The notes under the pieces: model-generated
Seen by the model: the letters and a program-made list of their open reading frames with translations, nothing else
What the model was told of the DNA's origin: nothing
Database searches by the model: none
Part shown: positions 16,417 through 25,799 of the stretch, in pieces
Position numbering within the stretch: the stretch's first letter is position 1
Layout: each line of letters starts with the position of its first letter
Origin: Clostridiales bacterium
Lineage (GTDB): Bacteria > Bacillota > Clostridia > Christensenellales > Aristaeellaceae
Length of the DNA stretch: 62,870 nt
Assembly: GCA_012729115.1 (NCBI GenBank)
Contig: JAAYDR010000080.1
Coordinates: forward strand, 1-62,870
Direction: 5' to 3'
Position numbers and translations under genes: made by a program

Positions 16417-18870
16417 ATGAGCTGCGTATGGCAACTATTGTCCCCCAATGGCCGTTTGTCCATGAACATCAAAGCCCAAACCAAAGGAGTTTACATCAGT
16501 GTTACTGCTGGAGACATAACAGTGCTCACTGTCCCGCAAACAGGGGTATCCACCAGTCTGGTAGACATCTCAACAGGGTTGGCCTTTTTGTCGGAAAAGA
16601 GGGACTACTTTAAGGAAACCTACCACCTGCCCGGGGGAAAGAATTCAGAGTATACTCACCAAAGCAACGAGTTGGCACTGACATTTACCAAAAACGGCTT
16701 TCCCGTAACATTACGAGCAAGGATGTTTGACGAGGGAGCGGCCTACCGCTGGGAGTTGTGTGGTGAAGGTCATGCCTGGGTACTGGCTGAAAATACGCAG
16801 TTTATGTTAGCTCAAGGCTTCACCCAGTCATGGCTGCAAAGCTTGATTAATACCTACGAGGGTCCCTTTGTATCCAACCATAGGACCCAGGGGGCGGCCT
16901 ACGGCTTCCCCGCACTGTTCCACGCCCCGGAAAACGGATTGTGGGTGATGCTCACCGAGGCGGAACTCCTGAGCCGCCAGGGAGGCTATTGCTCCTGCCA
17001 TCTGACCGTCATCTCGGATCATAGCATGGCCATTGCCTTTGCCCCGGAGGAAGGGGGCCCTTTCCATGCCATGCTGCCCCTGCAAACCCCCTGGCGGGTG
17101 GCCATGGTCGCCCCCAGCCTAGCGGACCTGGTGGGCAACCGTATGGTGTTTCACCTCAACCCCAAAACCACCCTGACAGATATCGGCTGGATCCGGCCTA
17201 CCCGCAGTCTCTGGTCCTGGTGGAGCTTTGAAAACGGAGCCCAGCTCTATACCGAGCAGAAGAAGTACGTGGACTTTGCCGCCGCATACGGCTTTGAGAG
17301 CATCACGGTGGACGCCGGATGGGACGACACCTGGGTACCACGCCTTTGCAGATACGCCAAAGAGCGGAACATCCTGGTGTGGCTGTGGACCGATATGCAG
17401 TCATTGTCCACCCTGGAGACCGCCAAACCCAAAATAGAAAAGTGGGCGCAATGGGGCGTTTGCGGCCTTAAGGTGGATTTTTTCATGAACGATTCCAGCC
17501 TGACCATGTGGCAATACGGTATGATTGCGGAACTGATGACTCAAAACAAGCTCATGATTAACTTCCACGGTAACACCAAGCCAGGCGGAGAGGGGCGTAC
17601 CTGGCCCAACTTGCTCACCGAGGAAGGGATCATGGGATTGGAGCATTACAAGTGGAGCGATATGCCCCATGCCGTGCACAACTGCACAGTGCCCTTTACC
17701 CGCAACGTGTTGGGTTCCATGGACTATACGCCCACAGGCTTTTCCAATGCGAACCGCAATACCACCCAAGCCCATCAGTTGGCCTTGAGCGTAGTGTTTG
17801 AATCCGGGGTCCTGCACATCGCCGAGGGTATCCATGGGCTGCTGCCCTGGGTCGGCACGGATTTTCTGCGCCGCACCTATGCGGTGTATGATGAAATGCG
17901 TCTGCTTGAGGGCTACCCCGGCTCTCATGTTGTGATGCTCCGCCGCAAAGGGGATGAGTGGTTGATCGGCGGGATCTGCACGGCTTCCCGCAGCATCGCC
18001 ATTCCCCTTGATTTCCTGGGCGAAGGGGAGCATTATGGGGAACTGTACACCGATGGAGAAGGAGACGTATTGCATAAGCAGACCGCAACCTTGAAAGGCG
18101 GCGATGTTTTCCGGGCGGAGCTTAAGGAAAACGGCGGCTTTGCGTTGTATCTGTGTAAGGAGGAGCGCCCCCTGCGCGGCGGCGTATTGGCAGGATACAT
18201 GACCCCCCCGGTGAAGGAAGTACCGGTGCTGGGCGGGCTATGCGATACCAGCGGTTTGGCAAGTGGGGTATACACCCTCCGGATCACGTATTCCGCGAGG
18301 GAGGAAACAACAGCCCTGATTGAGCCTCAGGGGCTTCCCGTGCGGCTGGAGTGCAGCGGCGGAAAGTCCGTGCTGCGCTGCGTAGATGTAGCGTTGCCCA
18401 TCAGCAGGGAAGAATCATTGCGCATCTCCGCCAAGGGAGCCCAGATCCACAAGGTAGCTTTCATCGACAATGGAGCTGTTCTGGAAACCGTGTACGCAGG
18501 CATGGAAGCTCTGTTGGAGGGAGAGGCCCGGATACGCCCTGTGCCCGGCGGGAAGGGAGAAAGCATTCAAGGCATTGGCCCTCGGGGCAGCGCTACCTTC
18601 ACCGTTATGGTGGAGGCATCAGGAGACTACATCCTGGCGATGGATTATTTCTCCGGTGTGAACCTGACTTTGCTCATCAGTGTAAACGGCACAGAACCCA
18701 TTCGTAGCGTGCTGTTTAACACCGGCGGCTGGGTGGAAGGCTGCTGGAGCGTACCGGGACGCAAGGAGATCTGCGTAAGCTTGGTCCAAGGGCAGAATAC
18801 ACTTCGCTTCTTCGGGGAGCAAGACGCACCTCACCTTCAAAAAATTGCCCTTTGGGAAAACAAGGAGTAA
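16417..18870 (+). CDS. Glycoside hydrolase family 97, probable retaining alpha-galactosidase, with C-terminal extension
   Basis: The 817-residue protein has an N-terminal beta-sandwich (about 1-260), a TIM barrel (about 260-530; WSWWSFENGAQLY, ITVDAGWDD, GLKVDFF, LLTEEGIMGLEHYKW) and a C-terminal sheet domain. In GH97, retaining alpha-galactosidases have an Asp nucleophile at the end of strand 4; here Asp354 in KVDFF fills that place. Glu402/Glu403 lie where the acid catalyst is expected. About 190 residues beyond the usual end (after 625) resemble a carbohydrate-binding beta-sandwich. There is no signal peptide, so substrate is cleaved after import. It lies between the permease and a GH36 gene with gaps of 3 and 5 bases. 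Confidence 0.88.
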   Translation: MSCVWQLLSPNGRLSMNIKAQTKGVYISVTAGDITVLTVPQTGVSTSLVDISTGLAFLSEKRDYFKETYHLPGGKNSEYTHQSNELALTFTKNGFPVTLRARMFDEGAAYRWELCGEGHAWVLAENTQFMLAQGFTQSWLQSLINTYEGPFVSNHRTQGAAYGFPALFHAPENGLWVMLTEAELLSRQGGYCSCHLTVISDHSMAIAFAPEEGGPFHAMLPLQTPWRVAMVAPSLADLVGNRMVFHLNPKTTLTDIGWIRPTRSLWSWWSFENGAQLYTEQKKYVDFAAAYGFESITVDAGWDDTWVPRLCRYAKERNILVWLWTDMQSLSTLETAKPKIEKWAQWGVCGLKVDFFMNDSSLTMWQYGMIAELMTQNKLMINFHGNTKPGGEGRTWPNLLTEEGIMGLEHYKWSDMPHAVHNCTVPFTRNVLGSMDYTPTGFSNANRNTTQAHQLALSVVFESGVLHIAEGIHGLLPWVGTDFLRRTYAVYDEMRLLEGYPGSHVVMLRRKGDEWLIGGICTASRSIAIPLDFLGEGEHYGELYTDGEGDVLHKQTATLKGGDVFRAELKENGGFALYLCKEERPLRGGVLAGYMTPPVKEVPVLGGLCDTSGLASGVYTLRITYSAREETTALIEPQGLPVRLECSGGKSVLRCVDVALPISREESLRISAKGAQIHKVAFIDNGAVLETVYAGMEALLEGEARIRPVPGGKGESIQGIGPRGSATFTVMVEASGDYILAMDYFSGVNLTLLISVNGTEPIRSVLFNTGGWVEGCWSVPGRKEICVSLVQGQNTLRFFGEQDAPHLQKIALWENKE

Positions 18871-18875
18871 ACAGC

Positions 18876-20912
18876 ATGATTACCATACAGGGTCACACAT
18901 TTCACCTACAGGCTGGGGACATATCCTACGCCTTTACGGTGGATAAAGCAGCCCGAAACCTGTACTGGGGTGGGGCCATCGGTGGGGAAGACTTGCCCAA
19001 GCTCGCGGTGGAGGGCTTTCACAGCTCCTTTGACCCGGACACCAACGCCGAGCGGGGAGAATATCCCGTTTGGAACGGGCATGATTTTACCCTGCCGTGC
19101 CTTAAGGTACAGGGGACGCAACGAGTGCATTTTCTGACCTACCAGAGCCATGAACTGGAAAAAGACGGGAAGACGGAACGCTTGACCCTACGTTTTGATA
19201 GCGCCGCCTTCACATTGGCGTTGGTATATCAACTGTACCCAAACGGCATCATAGGCCGAAACAGTGTCATTACTGCCAAGGAACCTATACAGTTGGAAAA
19301 GGCGTTTTCCGCCAGCGTGAATCTGCCCTGCTATCAGGAATGCGAGGTGCGTTATGCGGTGGGCAAATGGGCCCGGGAGAACCAGCTGCAGCAGCACCCA
19401 ATGAGCACAGGCATCCTGACCCTCCAGGCCAAGCGTGGTATTCCTGGCCCCCAATATAACCCCTGGGTGGCCCTGTGCGAAAAAGACGCGGGAGAAACCC
19501 ACGGCAGGGTCTGGTTTGCAGCGTTAGCCTACAGCGGAAATTGGGCTATGCATATTGAAAAGACGGAGCAGGGCAACACCCACATCGTAGCGGGTGTGAA
19601 TGATTTTGACTTTGCCTGGGCGCTGCAGCCTCAGCAAAGCTACACCACCCCTGTGCTGTACATAGGCTTTTCGCAGGATGGCTATGGAGCCATGAGCCAT
19701 CTGATGCACAGCTTTGTGAGAGAACACATTCTGCCTCCCCGCGGCCTCCGGAGGGTGCTGTACAACAGCTGGGAGGCCACCGCCTTTGATGTACGGGTGG
19801 AAGAACAGAAGCGCCTGGCGCAAAAGGCTGCCCAAATCGGCTGTGAGCTTTTTGTAGTAGATGACGGCTGGTTCGGCCAGCGTCACAGTGACAAGGCTGG
19901 GCTTGGGGATTGGTATGTAAACCGGGAGAAGTTCCCCAATGGGCTTTCGGACTTGATAAGGTATGTGAAAAGTTTGGGAATGGATTTTGGTATTTGGGTG
20001 GAGCCGGAAGCAGTAAATCCCGACAGCGATCTATACCGGACACACCCCCAGTGGGCTTACCACATCCCCGGGGTGGAGCCTATGCAGGCCCGTAACCAGC
20101 TTTCCCTCAACATCACACTGCCCGAGGTTCAGGCGTATCTCAAAGGCATGTTGGGGAAGCTCCTGCGGGAGAACGATATCACCTTTTTGAAATGGGATAT
20201 GAACCGTCCTTTAACAGATATGGACAGCCCGGAGCTATGGAGCAAACATGTGCAAGCGCTCTATTCCCTGTGGGCCTGGTTGCATCAGGAATTCCCGCAT
20301 GTGGAGCTGGAAACATGCTCCGGCGGCGGTGGGCGTGTAGAGCTGGGCAGCCTGGCCTATGCCTATCAAAGCTGGCCCAGCGATAATACCGATCCCTATG
20401 ACCGCCTGTTCATACAGGAGGGCTATACGCAGCTATACCCTGTGGATACCATGATGTGTTGGGTGACGGAATCCGGAGAGGGCCGTGCTCCACGCTCCCT
20501 GGATTACCGTTTTTGCTCAGCCATGTGCGGTGGGTTGGGAATCGGCGCAAATCTTTCCAAGTTTACCCAGGAAGAGCTGGAAGTTTGCACCCGGTGGATT
20601 GCCCAGTACAAACGCTGGCGGCCCATCATCCAGCAGGGTGTGCTGTATCGCTTGCTCTCCCCCATCCAGGGGGACATGACGGCGGTTCAATATGTATCCC
20701 AAGACCGGCATGAAGCAGTGGTATTCGCCTTCTTGCGAGGGCAGACCTACGGCACACTGCGTCCCCCGTTGCGCTTGCAGGGCCTGGATGCAGATGCGGA
20801 GTACGCGGTAAACGGAACGGTATACAGCGGGAAAACACTGTGCAATGCCGGGATTTCCCTAGCGCTGAGGCGTGATTTCCAAAGCGCGGCGCTGTATATA
20901 GAAAAGGTGTAG
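18876..20912 (+). CDS. Glycoside hydrolase family 36 alpha-galactosidase
   Basis: The 678-residue protein is a cytosolic GH36 enzyme that releases terminal alpha-galactose from raffinose- or melibiose-type sugars. Key segments are ELFVVDDGWFGQRHSD, FGIWVEPEAVNPDSDLY, the nucleophile Asp441 in LKWDMNR, CSGGGGRVELG, and acid/base Asp503 in WPSDNTDPYDR. Length is close to the bacterial family (about 700-730). The ATG at 18876 is chosen for AAGGAG upstream; a TTG at 18852 is in frame but inside the GH97 gene. With GH97 it completes an alpha-galactoside degradation operon. Confidence 0.95.
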   Translation: MITIQGHTFHLQAGDISYAFTVDKAARNLYWGGAIGGEDLPKLAVEGFHSSFDPDTNAERGEYPVWNGHDFTLPCLKVQGTQRVHFLTYQSHELEKDGKTERLTLRFDSAAFTLALVYQLYPNGIIGRNSVITAKEPIQLEKAFSASVNLPCYQECEVRYAVGKWARENQLQQHPMSTGILTLQAKRGIPGPQYNPWVALCEKDAGETHGRVWFAALAYSGNWAMHIEKTEQGNTHIVAGVNDFDFAWALQPQQSYTTPVLYIGFSQDGYGAMSHLMHSFVREHILPPRGLRRVLYNSWEATAFDVRVEEQKRLAQKAAQIGCELFVVDDGWFGQRHSDKAGLGDWYVNREKFPNGLSDLIRYVKSLGMDFGIWVEPEAVNPDSDLYRTHPQWAYHIPGVEPMQARNQLSLNITLPEVQAYLKGMLGKLLRENDITFLKWDMNRPLTDMDSPELWSKHVQALYSLWAWLHQEFPHVELETCSGGGGRVELGSLAYAYQSWPSDNTDPYDRLFIQEGYTQLYPVDTMMCWVTESGEGRAPRSLDYRFCSAMCGGLGIGANLSKFTQEELEVCTRWIAQYKRWRPIIQQGVLYRLLSPIQGDMTAVQYVSQDRHEAVVFAFLRGQTYGTLRPPLRLQGLDADAEYAVNGTVYSGKTLCNAGISLALRRDFQSAALYIEKV

Positions 20913-20993
20913 GGTCTCAAGAGAGGATCGCAATAGCCCTCCTGACATGTCGATAATGAGGCGTTGACAATTTCTGCCTTTGCACTTCCTCTC

Positions 20994-21287
20994 CTACTCG
21001 TAAAACCAGGCCGCTCTTTCTTCCTCCGTCTTTTCCGTGGCCTGGCCCTGGCCCTCCTCTGTCAGCTCCTCAATCTGCCGGCTGGCATCCCCCAGAACCC
21101 TCCACTGGGCCACCTTTTCATCAAAAAGCGCAAAGCCGAAGGTTTCCTCGCAGGCAATGGCCAGCTTGGCCACATCGATGGGATCGATGCCGCTCCCCGG
21201 CCCCAGGGGGAAGTTGGGGGTCATTTCGCTTCCATCCGCCGACAGGATCTCCGCCATCAGCCTGGCTACGGTTGGGTGTACCTTCAT
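20994..21287 (-). CDS. Acyl-carrier-protein-like small protein without the phosphopantetheine serine
   Basis: The 97-residue protein has the helix pattern of an acyl carrier protein: VARLMAEILSADG, then GIDPIDVAKLAIACEETFGF, then FDEKVAQWRVLGDASRQIEEL. At the place of the DSL motif it reads DPI, so the serine that would carry phosphopantetheine is missing. It probably does not carry acyl groups and may act as a protein-binding module. The start at 21287 overlaps the stop of the HelD-like helicase by four bases, implying translational coupling. An acidic tail (EEGQGQATEKTEEE) follows the fold. Confidence 0.7.
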   Translation of the reverse strand: MKVHPTVARLMAEILSADGSEMTPNFPLGPGSGIDPIDVAKLAIACEETFGFALFDEKVAQWRVLGDASRQIEELTEEGQGQATEKTEEERAAWFYE

Positions 21288-23551
21288 AGGCTCTCCTCCT
21301 TTGGCAGCAGGGGGCTGGGCTCCCCGGCCCAGAGCAGTTCCAGGATATGCAGCGCCCGGGTGCAGCCCACATACAGCAGGCCCCGGTCCTCCGCTTGTGG
21401 ATAGCGGGCGGCATCCACCCCCCACAGCAGCACGGCGTCAAACTCCAGGCCTTTGGCCCTGTACAGGGACAGGATGGACACGCCGGGAACCAGAAGGGAG
21501 CTCCCCGGGCCGACCAGGGCCACAGCTTCCCGGCCTTTCAGCTGCTGGTACAGCTTCTTGGCGTCCTCATCCGTTTTGCACACCACAGCGATGGACTGAA
21601 AGCCCTTCTCCCGGATTTCCTGAATCAGGCGCAAGGTTACATCCGCCAGGGCAGCCTCGTCGGCAGCTCCATGGATGCGGGGCTTGGCCCCGGAGCGGCT
21701 GAAGCATTCCCCGGCGGCGCCGGGCGGCAGAAAGTGCCGGCTGAACTCCCAGATTTCCCGGGTGCAGCGGAAGCTCTTGTCCAGCCGCACCATGAGCCCC
21801 GGCCCTTTGTCCAGAGCCTGGGCCAGCCTCTCATACAGGCCTTCCTCCGCGCTTCCCCCCAGGGTCTGGTACACATCCCCCAGCAGGGTGAAACGGGCGC
21901 CCGGAAAGAGCAGGGCCATCAGCCGGGCATGGAGTACATCCAGGTCCTGGGCTTCGTCCGCCACCACCTGGCGCAGGTGGGCAAAGGTCCGGCAGCCGTA
22001 CACGCGCAGCTGGAGGTAGGCCATGGCGGCGGCATCCTCATAGGGAATCTTGTCCCCCACCAACCCTTCCGCCGTGGCCTGCCGCAGGGCCTCCGCGTCC
22101 TGGGCAGGCAGCAGACCCCCGCTCAGCCTTACAAAGGCCTCCCTGTCCTCAAACAGCTGCCGGTACAGAGCCACGCAGTCCACCCGGGTAAAGGCCCGCA
22201 GTTGCTGCAGCAGCCGCCCGCTCTCCCGGATGGAAATCATCCGGGCAAAGGCCGCGGCTTCCTGGGCATGATGGGGAAAGCGGCGGCCGAACTCCAGCAG
22301 CTTTTCCATCCGGGCAGGGCGCAGGGCATGTACCCGCTCCCAGATGGCCTTCTCCAGCATGGCCAGCCGGGCTCCCAGAGGCGCCTTCCGGCCCCGGTCC
22401 TGGCAAATCTCCGTGCGGCACAGCTCCGCCCGGGCCACCCGCTGCCCGGCATAGTCCACATCCGCAAAGGGAATCCACCGGCGGGGCAGCTCATGGAGGA
22501 AGCGCTCCAACAGCGTGACGAACCCCTGGGAGCCCTTGAAGCTCCGGCACAGGGCCAGGCGCCGCTTCTCCTCTCCCCGGGCCGTCAGCCGGCGCTCCAC
22601 CCAGGCGCTGCGGGGCTGGATCCCCGCTCCCAAAGCCCTTGCGGGGAGGACCGCTGCCAGCAGCTCCTCGGGCAGCAGGGTTCGTACCTGCTCCTCCCCC
22701 AGGCCGGGCAGCACCTGGGATATGTAGCGTTCAAAGGTGGCGTTGGGGGCGAGGATCAGGATGCGGCTGGGATCCAGGCGGGCCTTCTGCAGGCCCTGGT
22801 ACATCAGGTAGGCCACCCGGTGCAGGGCCACGGAGGTCTTGCCGCTGCCCGCGCTGCCCTGCACCATCAGCAGGGGAGCCTCCATGTCCCGGATCACCCG
22901 GTCCTGGTCCCGCTGAATGGTTTCCACAATATCCCTCATGGAGGAGGAAGCAGGCCGCCCCAGCATATCCCGCAGGAAACTGTCCAGCACCTCCTCGTTG
23001 GCATCAAAATAGTACAGCAGCTCCCCCTGGCGGATCTCATACTGGCGCTTGAGGAGCAGCTCCCCCCGGATGGTTCCCGCCGGTGCCTCATACTGGGCCG
23101 GGCCCACCCCATAGCGGTAAAAGACGCTGGCGATGGGCACCCGCCAGTCGTACACCTGCATCTTCATGGTGGCTTTGTCCATCAGCGTGGCCCGGCCAAT
23201 GTAGACGGCGCTTTCCTTGCCGTCCTGAAAACGGAAGTCGATGCGGGCAAAATAGGGCCGCTCCCGCATGCGCACCAATGTGCGGATCATGCGCAGGGTG
23301 TTGTCCCGGGCACTTTCCATCCGGGCCAGGTTCTGGGCCTCCTGGCTCTGCTCCAGCATTTCCGCGAAACCCTGGATGCTGTGCAGGCCCGCCGATTCCC
23401 AGCGGCTGCTCTCCAGGTGCTCCTCCTGAACCGCCCGGATAGCTTCCTTCTGGGCCTCACCCTGGGCGTCGGCCCGGGCAAGCTCCCGGTGGATAAAGTC
23501 GATGGTTTGGGCCAGATGCTGCTTTTCGGCTTGAAACTGATTCTCTTCCAT
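21284..23551 (-). CDS. helD: HelD-like superfamily 1 helicase (RNA polymerase recycling ATPase)
   Basis: The 755-residue protein has an N-terminal coiled coil (about 1-75), then a UvrD-type core. Walker A is GSAGSGKTS, the DEAQD motif is in VADEAQDLDV, the sensor is LDKSFRCTREIWEF, and the C-terminal motifs are YRAKGLEFDAVLLWG and LLYVGCTRAL. In Bacillus, HelD binds RNA polymerase and removes it from stalled complexes. Length and the coiled-coil arm support HelD rather than UvrD or Rep. ATG 23551 is chosen because GAGGAGG lies seven bases upstream; the frame is open further upstream without conserved sequence. The downstream gene overlaps by four bases. Confidence 0.9.
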   Translation of the reverse strand: MEENQFQAEKQHLAQTIDFIHRELARADAQGEAQKEAIRAVQEEHLESSRWESAGLHSIQGFAEMLEQSQEAQNLARMESARDNTLRMIRTLVRMRERPYFARIDFRFQDGKESAVYIGRATLMDKATMKMQVYDWRVPIASVFYRYGVGPAQYEAPAGTIRGELLLKRQYEIRQGELLYYFDANEEVLDSFLRDMLGRPASSSMRDIVETIQRDQDRVIRDMEAPLLMVQGSAGSGKTSVALHRVAYLMYQGLQKARLDPSRILILAPNATFERYISQVLPGLGEEQVRTLLPEELLAAVLPARALGAGIQPRSAWVERRLTARGEEKRRLALCRSFKGSQGFVTLLERFLHELPRRWIPFADVDYAGQRVARAELCRTEICQDRGRKAPLGARLAMLEKAIWERVHALRPARMEKLLEFGRRFPHHAQEAAAFARMISIRESGRLLQQLRAFTRVDCVALYRQLFEDREAFVRLSGGLLPAQDAEALRQATAEGLVGDKIPYEDAAAMAYLQLRVYGCRTFAHLRQVVADEAQDLDVLHARLMALLFPGARFTLLGDVYQTLGGSAEEGLYERLAQALDKGPGLMVRLDKSFRCTREIWEFSRHFLPPGAAGECFSRSGAKPRIHGAADEAALADVTLRLIQEIREKGFQSIAVVCKTDEDAKKLYQQLKGREAVALVGPGSSLLVPGVSILSLYRAKGLEFDAVLLWGVDAARYPQAEDRGLLYVGCTRALHILELLWAGEPSPLLPKEESL

Positions 23552-23655
23552 GGCGCACCTCCTCGGTTCTTTGGTAGCGTACCACGGGTGCGCGAAAAAA
23601 AGTAGTCTATCTTTTTTTCTCAAAATGTGGTAATATGAGGGTGCACAAAAGATGA

Positions 23656-23694
23656 AATGCGGCGGCCTTCCAGCAGGGCTGCCGCATTGTTTTG
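23656..23694 (+). terminator. Orphan terminator-like hairpin between divergent genes
   Basis: AATGCGGC (23656-23663) pairs with GCCGCATT (23681-23688), with further pairing inside, followed by GTTTTG. No plus-strand gene ends here. It may end a short untranslated transcript, or may be part of the helD leader when read on the other strand. Confidence 0.4.
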
Positions 23695-23847
23695 CCCTCA
23701 CTCTTGCGAAATTTTCCCAAAGGGTATATGATGGAAGACAAACAGGCGCATTCACGCGGATATAGCACAGCGGCGCCCCGGACATGACCCCTGGAAAAAG
23801 GATTTTCTGCAACCTGTACAAATGAAGACAAATGGGAGGTTATCATC

Positions 23848-24318
23848 ATGAGAAAACCGGTATGCCTGGTACTGGCACTCTTGCTGGTTCTTGGATGTTC
23901 CGTCGCATGGGCGCAAGGCACCGGCACGGTGACGGAAAACGCCCTCAATCCGGAGAACTACCCGTGGTTCCTTGTGTTAAGCATTGGGCAGACGGACGAT
24001 TCCTCCCCCATCGTGGTGACCGGATGCTTTGGCGACTATGTCACCGCGGAAAACGCAGAGGTCATTGAGGATAAGAAGTCCCTGGGGTTTGACCGGAAAA
24101 ACCCGCTGGAACTGCTCCTGGCCGACTCCTGCGAGATTCTTCTGCCGGCTGATTTTAGCGAAAACATCATGGACAACCTGCCCTGCGAGGACATCCTGCA
24201 ATGGTACGCCGATCGAAGCGAGGAAGTTGGCGAGCCGATTACCTTCAATGCTGAAGTAACGCTGGATGAAACCAATCAGGTGATCAAGCTGGAGTACGTA
24301 TACTTCCCCTGGGGTTGA
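23848..24318 (+). CDS. Secreted protein of unknown function
   Basis: I do not recognise the 156-residue product. It starts with a signal peptide (VCLVLALLLVLGCSVAWA). LGC could serve as a weak lipobox, but AWA followed by Q is an equally good signal peptidase I site. The mature part is acidic, with NALNPENYPWFLVLSIG, a GCFGDYVTAENAEVIEDKK segment and a beta-rich end. The start has GGGAGG seven to eight bases upstream. The next gene has its own promoter. Confidence 0.75.
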   Translation: MRKPVCLVLALLLVLGCSVAWAQGTGTVTENALNPENYPWFLVLSIGQTDDSSPIVVTGCFGDYVTAENAEVIEDKKSLGFDRKNPLELLLADSCEILLPADFSENIMDNLPCEDILQWYADRSEEVGEPITFNAEVTLDETNQVIKLEYVYFPWG

Positions 24319-24333
24319 TCGCCCCGTTTCCCC

Positions 24334-24362
24334 TTTACATTTGCTGCGATGAATGCTATTAT
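24334..24362 (+). promoter_or_regulatory. Promoter upstream of the coiled-coil/LRR gene
   Basis: TTTACA (24334-24339) and TATTAT (24357-24362) are 17 bases apart. The gene starts 174 bases downstream, so a long leader is implied. Confidence 0.5.
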
Positions 24363-24536
24363 CTTCTGTATACAGCATGAGATGGCCCGTACGGCTCCAT
24401 CGCGATATCCGCAACATCCGAATACCCCCACCCCCTGACCGTATCGCTGTTTTTCCGATAGGATTGCTTAAGCGGATGATGATTTGCCGGACTGCTCCAT
24501 GCAAGTGATACATAGGATGGAAAGGGAGGAGATCAA

Positions 24537-25757
24537 ATGACAGAGAATAAGTCCGCTTCAACCCCAAGGAAAGATCGCACCCTTGTACTTGTGCTATGCA
24601 TTGTGCTGGTGGCGGCACTGGTGGTGGCTGTCTTTGGCTATATGGGCAAGGACCAGGCAACCAGGCTCCATCAGGAGCAGGCCTCGGCCATAGCCCAGCT
24701 GGAGAGCCGGATTGCCGATGCCTCCGAGCAATTGACCGCCTCGGAGAAAGAGCTCACTGCGGCCCAGGCCACGCTGGCAGATCTGCAAAAGAAATATGAG
24801 GCAGACATGGCCGCCTCCAACACCGCCCTGGCCGCCGCCCAGGAAGATGCCCAAAAAATACAGGCCGAGCAAAGCAGCCAAATCAGCGAACTGCAAAAGC
24901 AGCTCTCCCAAACAGCCGAGCAGCTGACCCGGTCCCAGACGGAGCTTGCCGCCCTGCAAACCCAGCTGGACAAGGCCGGATCCCAGGCCAACAGCGCCCT
25001 GGCCGATCTGCAGACCAAGTATGATGCGGACACAGCCGCCGCTGCCGCCGCTCTGGCCGCCGCCAAGGAGGAAGCCGGGAAGGTTCAGGCCGAGCAAAGC
25101 GAGCAGATCAAACAGCTGCAGGCCGATCTGGGCAAAATGACGGAGCAGCTCTCCGTATCCCAGGATAAGCTTGCCGCCCTGCAAACCGCCCATGACGCGC
25201 TGCAGGCGGAGCTTGACCAGGAAAAGGCCGCCTCCGCAGAAGCCCTGCAGGAGAAGGCAGCCTCCGCAGAGGCCCTGCAGGCGTTGCAGGCTGAGTATGA
25301 TGCTTACAAGAGTACCGCCCAGGAGCAGCTGGCAGACCTGCAGGCCAGGTATGACGCGGATTTGGCCGCGGCAAGCACCCCTGTCGCCTCGGAGTGGGAC
25401 TATCAGATTCTCTCGCAAAAGCTGATCATCGCCAAATACAAGGGCTCTTCCGCGGAAGTAACCATCCCCGCAACCCTCGAAGGCCTGCCGATTTCCGGGA
25501 TTGGGGCCCAGGCTTTCCAGGGCAATGCCGCCCTCACCCGCGTTGTGGTGCCGGAGGGCATCACCAGCATTGGCGGAAAAGCCTTTGCCGGGTGTACCGC
25601 ATTAACGGAGCTTGAGATTCCCGCCAGCGTCATCTATATCGCACCGGACGCCCTGGCAGGCTCAGACGCACTGCAGGCCATCCGCGTGCCCACCGGCTCC
25701 TATGCCACGGTTTGGGCGCAGACCAACGGCTTGGAAAGCAAGCTGGCTGCCCAATAG
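24537..25757 (+). CDS. Membrane-anchored coiled-coil protein with C-terminal leucine-rich repeats
   Basis: The 406-residue protein has a basic N-terminus, one membrane segment (LVLVLCIVLVAALVVAVFGYM, residues about 18-40), an Ala/Gln-rich coiled coil (about 45-285) and a C-terminal BspA-like leucine-rich segment (LEGLPISGIGAQAF, VPEGITSIGGKAFAGC, LEIPASVIYIAPDAL). The coiled coil repeats the pattern ADLQxxYxAD three times. The topology places the coil and LRR outside the cell, forming a stalk with a binding head. LRR_5 proteins often bind host or cell-surface partners, but no target can be read here. A terminator follows. Confidence 0.85.
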   Translation: MTENKSASTPRKDRTLVLVLCIVLVAALVVAVFGYMGKDQATRLHQEQASAIAQLESRIADASEQLTASEKELTAAQATLADLQKKYEADMAASNTALAAAQEDAQKIQAEQSSQISELQKQLSQTAEQLTRSQTELAALQTQLDKAGSQANSALADLQTKYDADTAAAAAALAAAKEEAGKVQAEQSEQIKQLQADLGKMTEQLSVSQDKLAALQTAHDALQAELDQEKAASAEALQEKAASAEALQALQAEYDAYKSTAQEQLADLQARYDADLAAASTPVASEWDYQILSQKLIIAKYKGSSAEVTIPATLEGLPISGIGAQAFQGNAALTRVVVPEGITSIGGKAFAGCTALTELEIPASVIYIAPDALAGSDALQAIRVPTGSYATVWAQTNGLESKLAAQ

Positions 25758-25799
25758 CCATTAGGTCCCCCCATCCCGCCACACAAAAGGATCCCCCTT

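Noticed and set aside
21347-23605. 752-codon open frame on the plus strand
   Set aside because: It mirrors the HelD-type gene, whose helicase motifs are complete; the plus-strand product is Gly/Pro/Gln/His-rich without domains.
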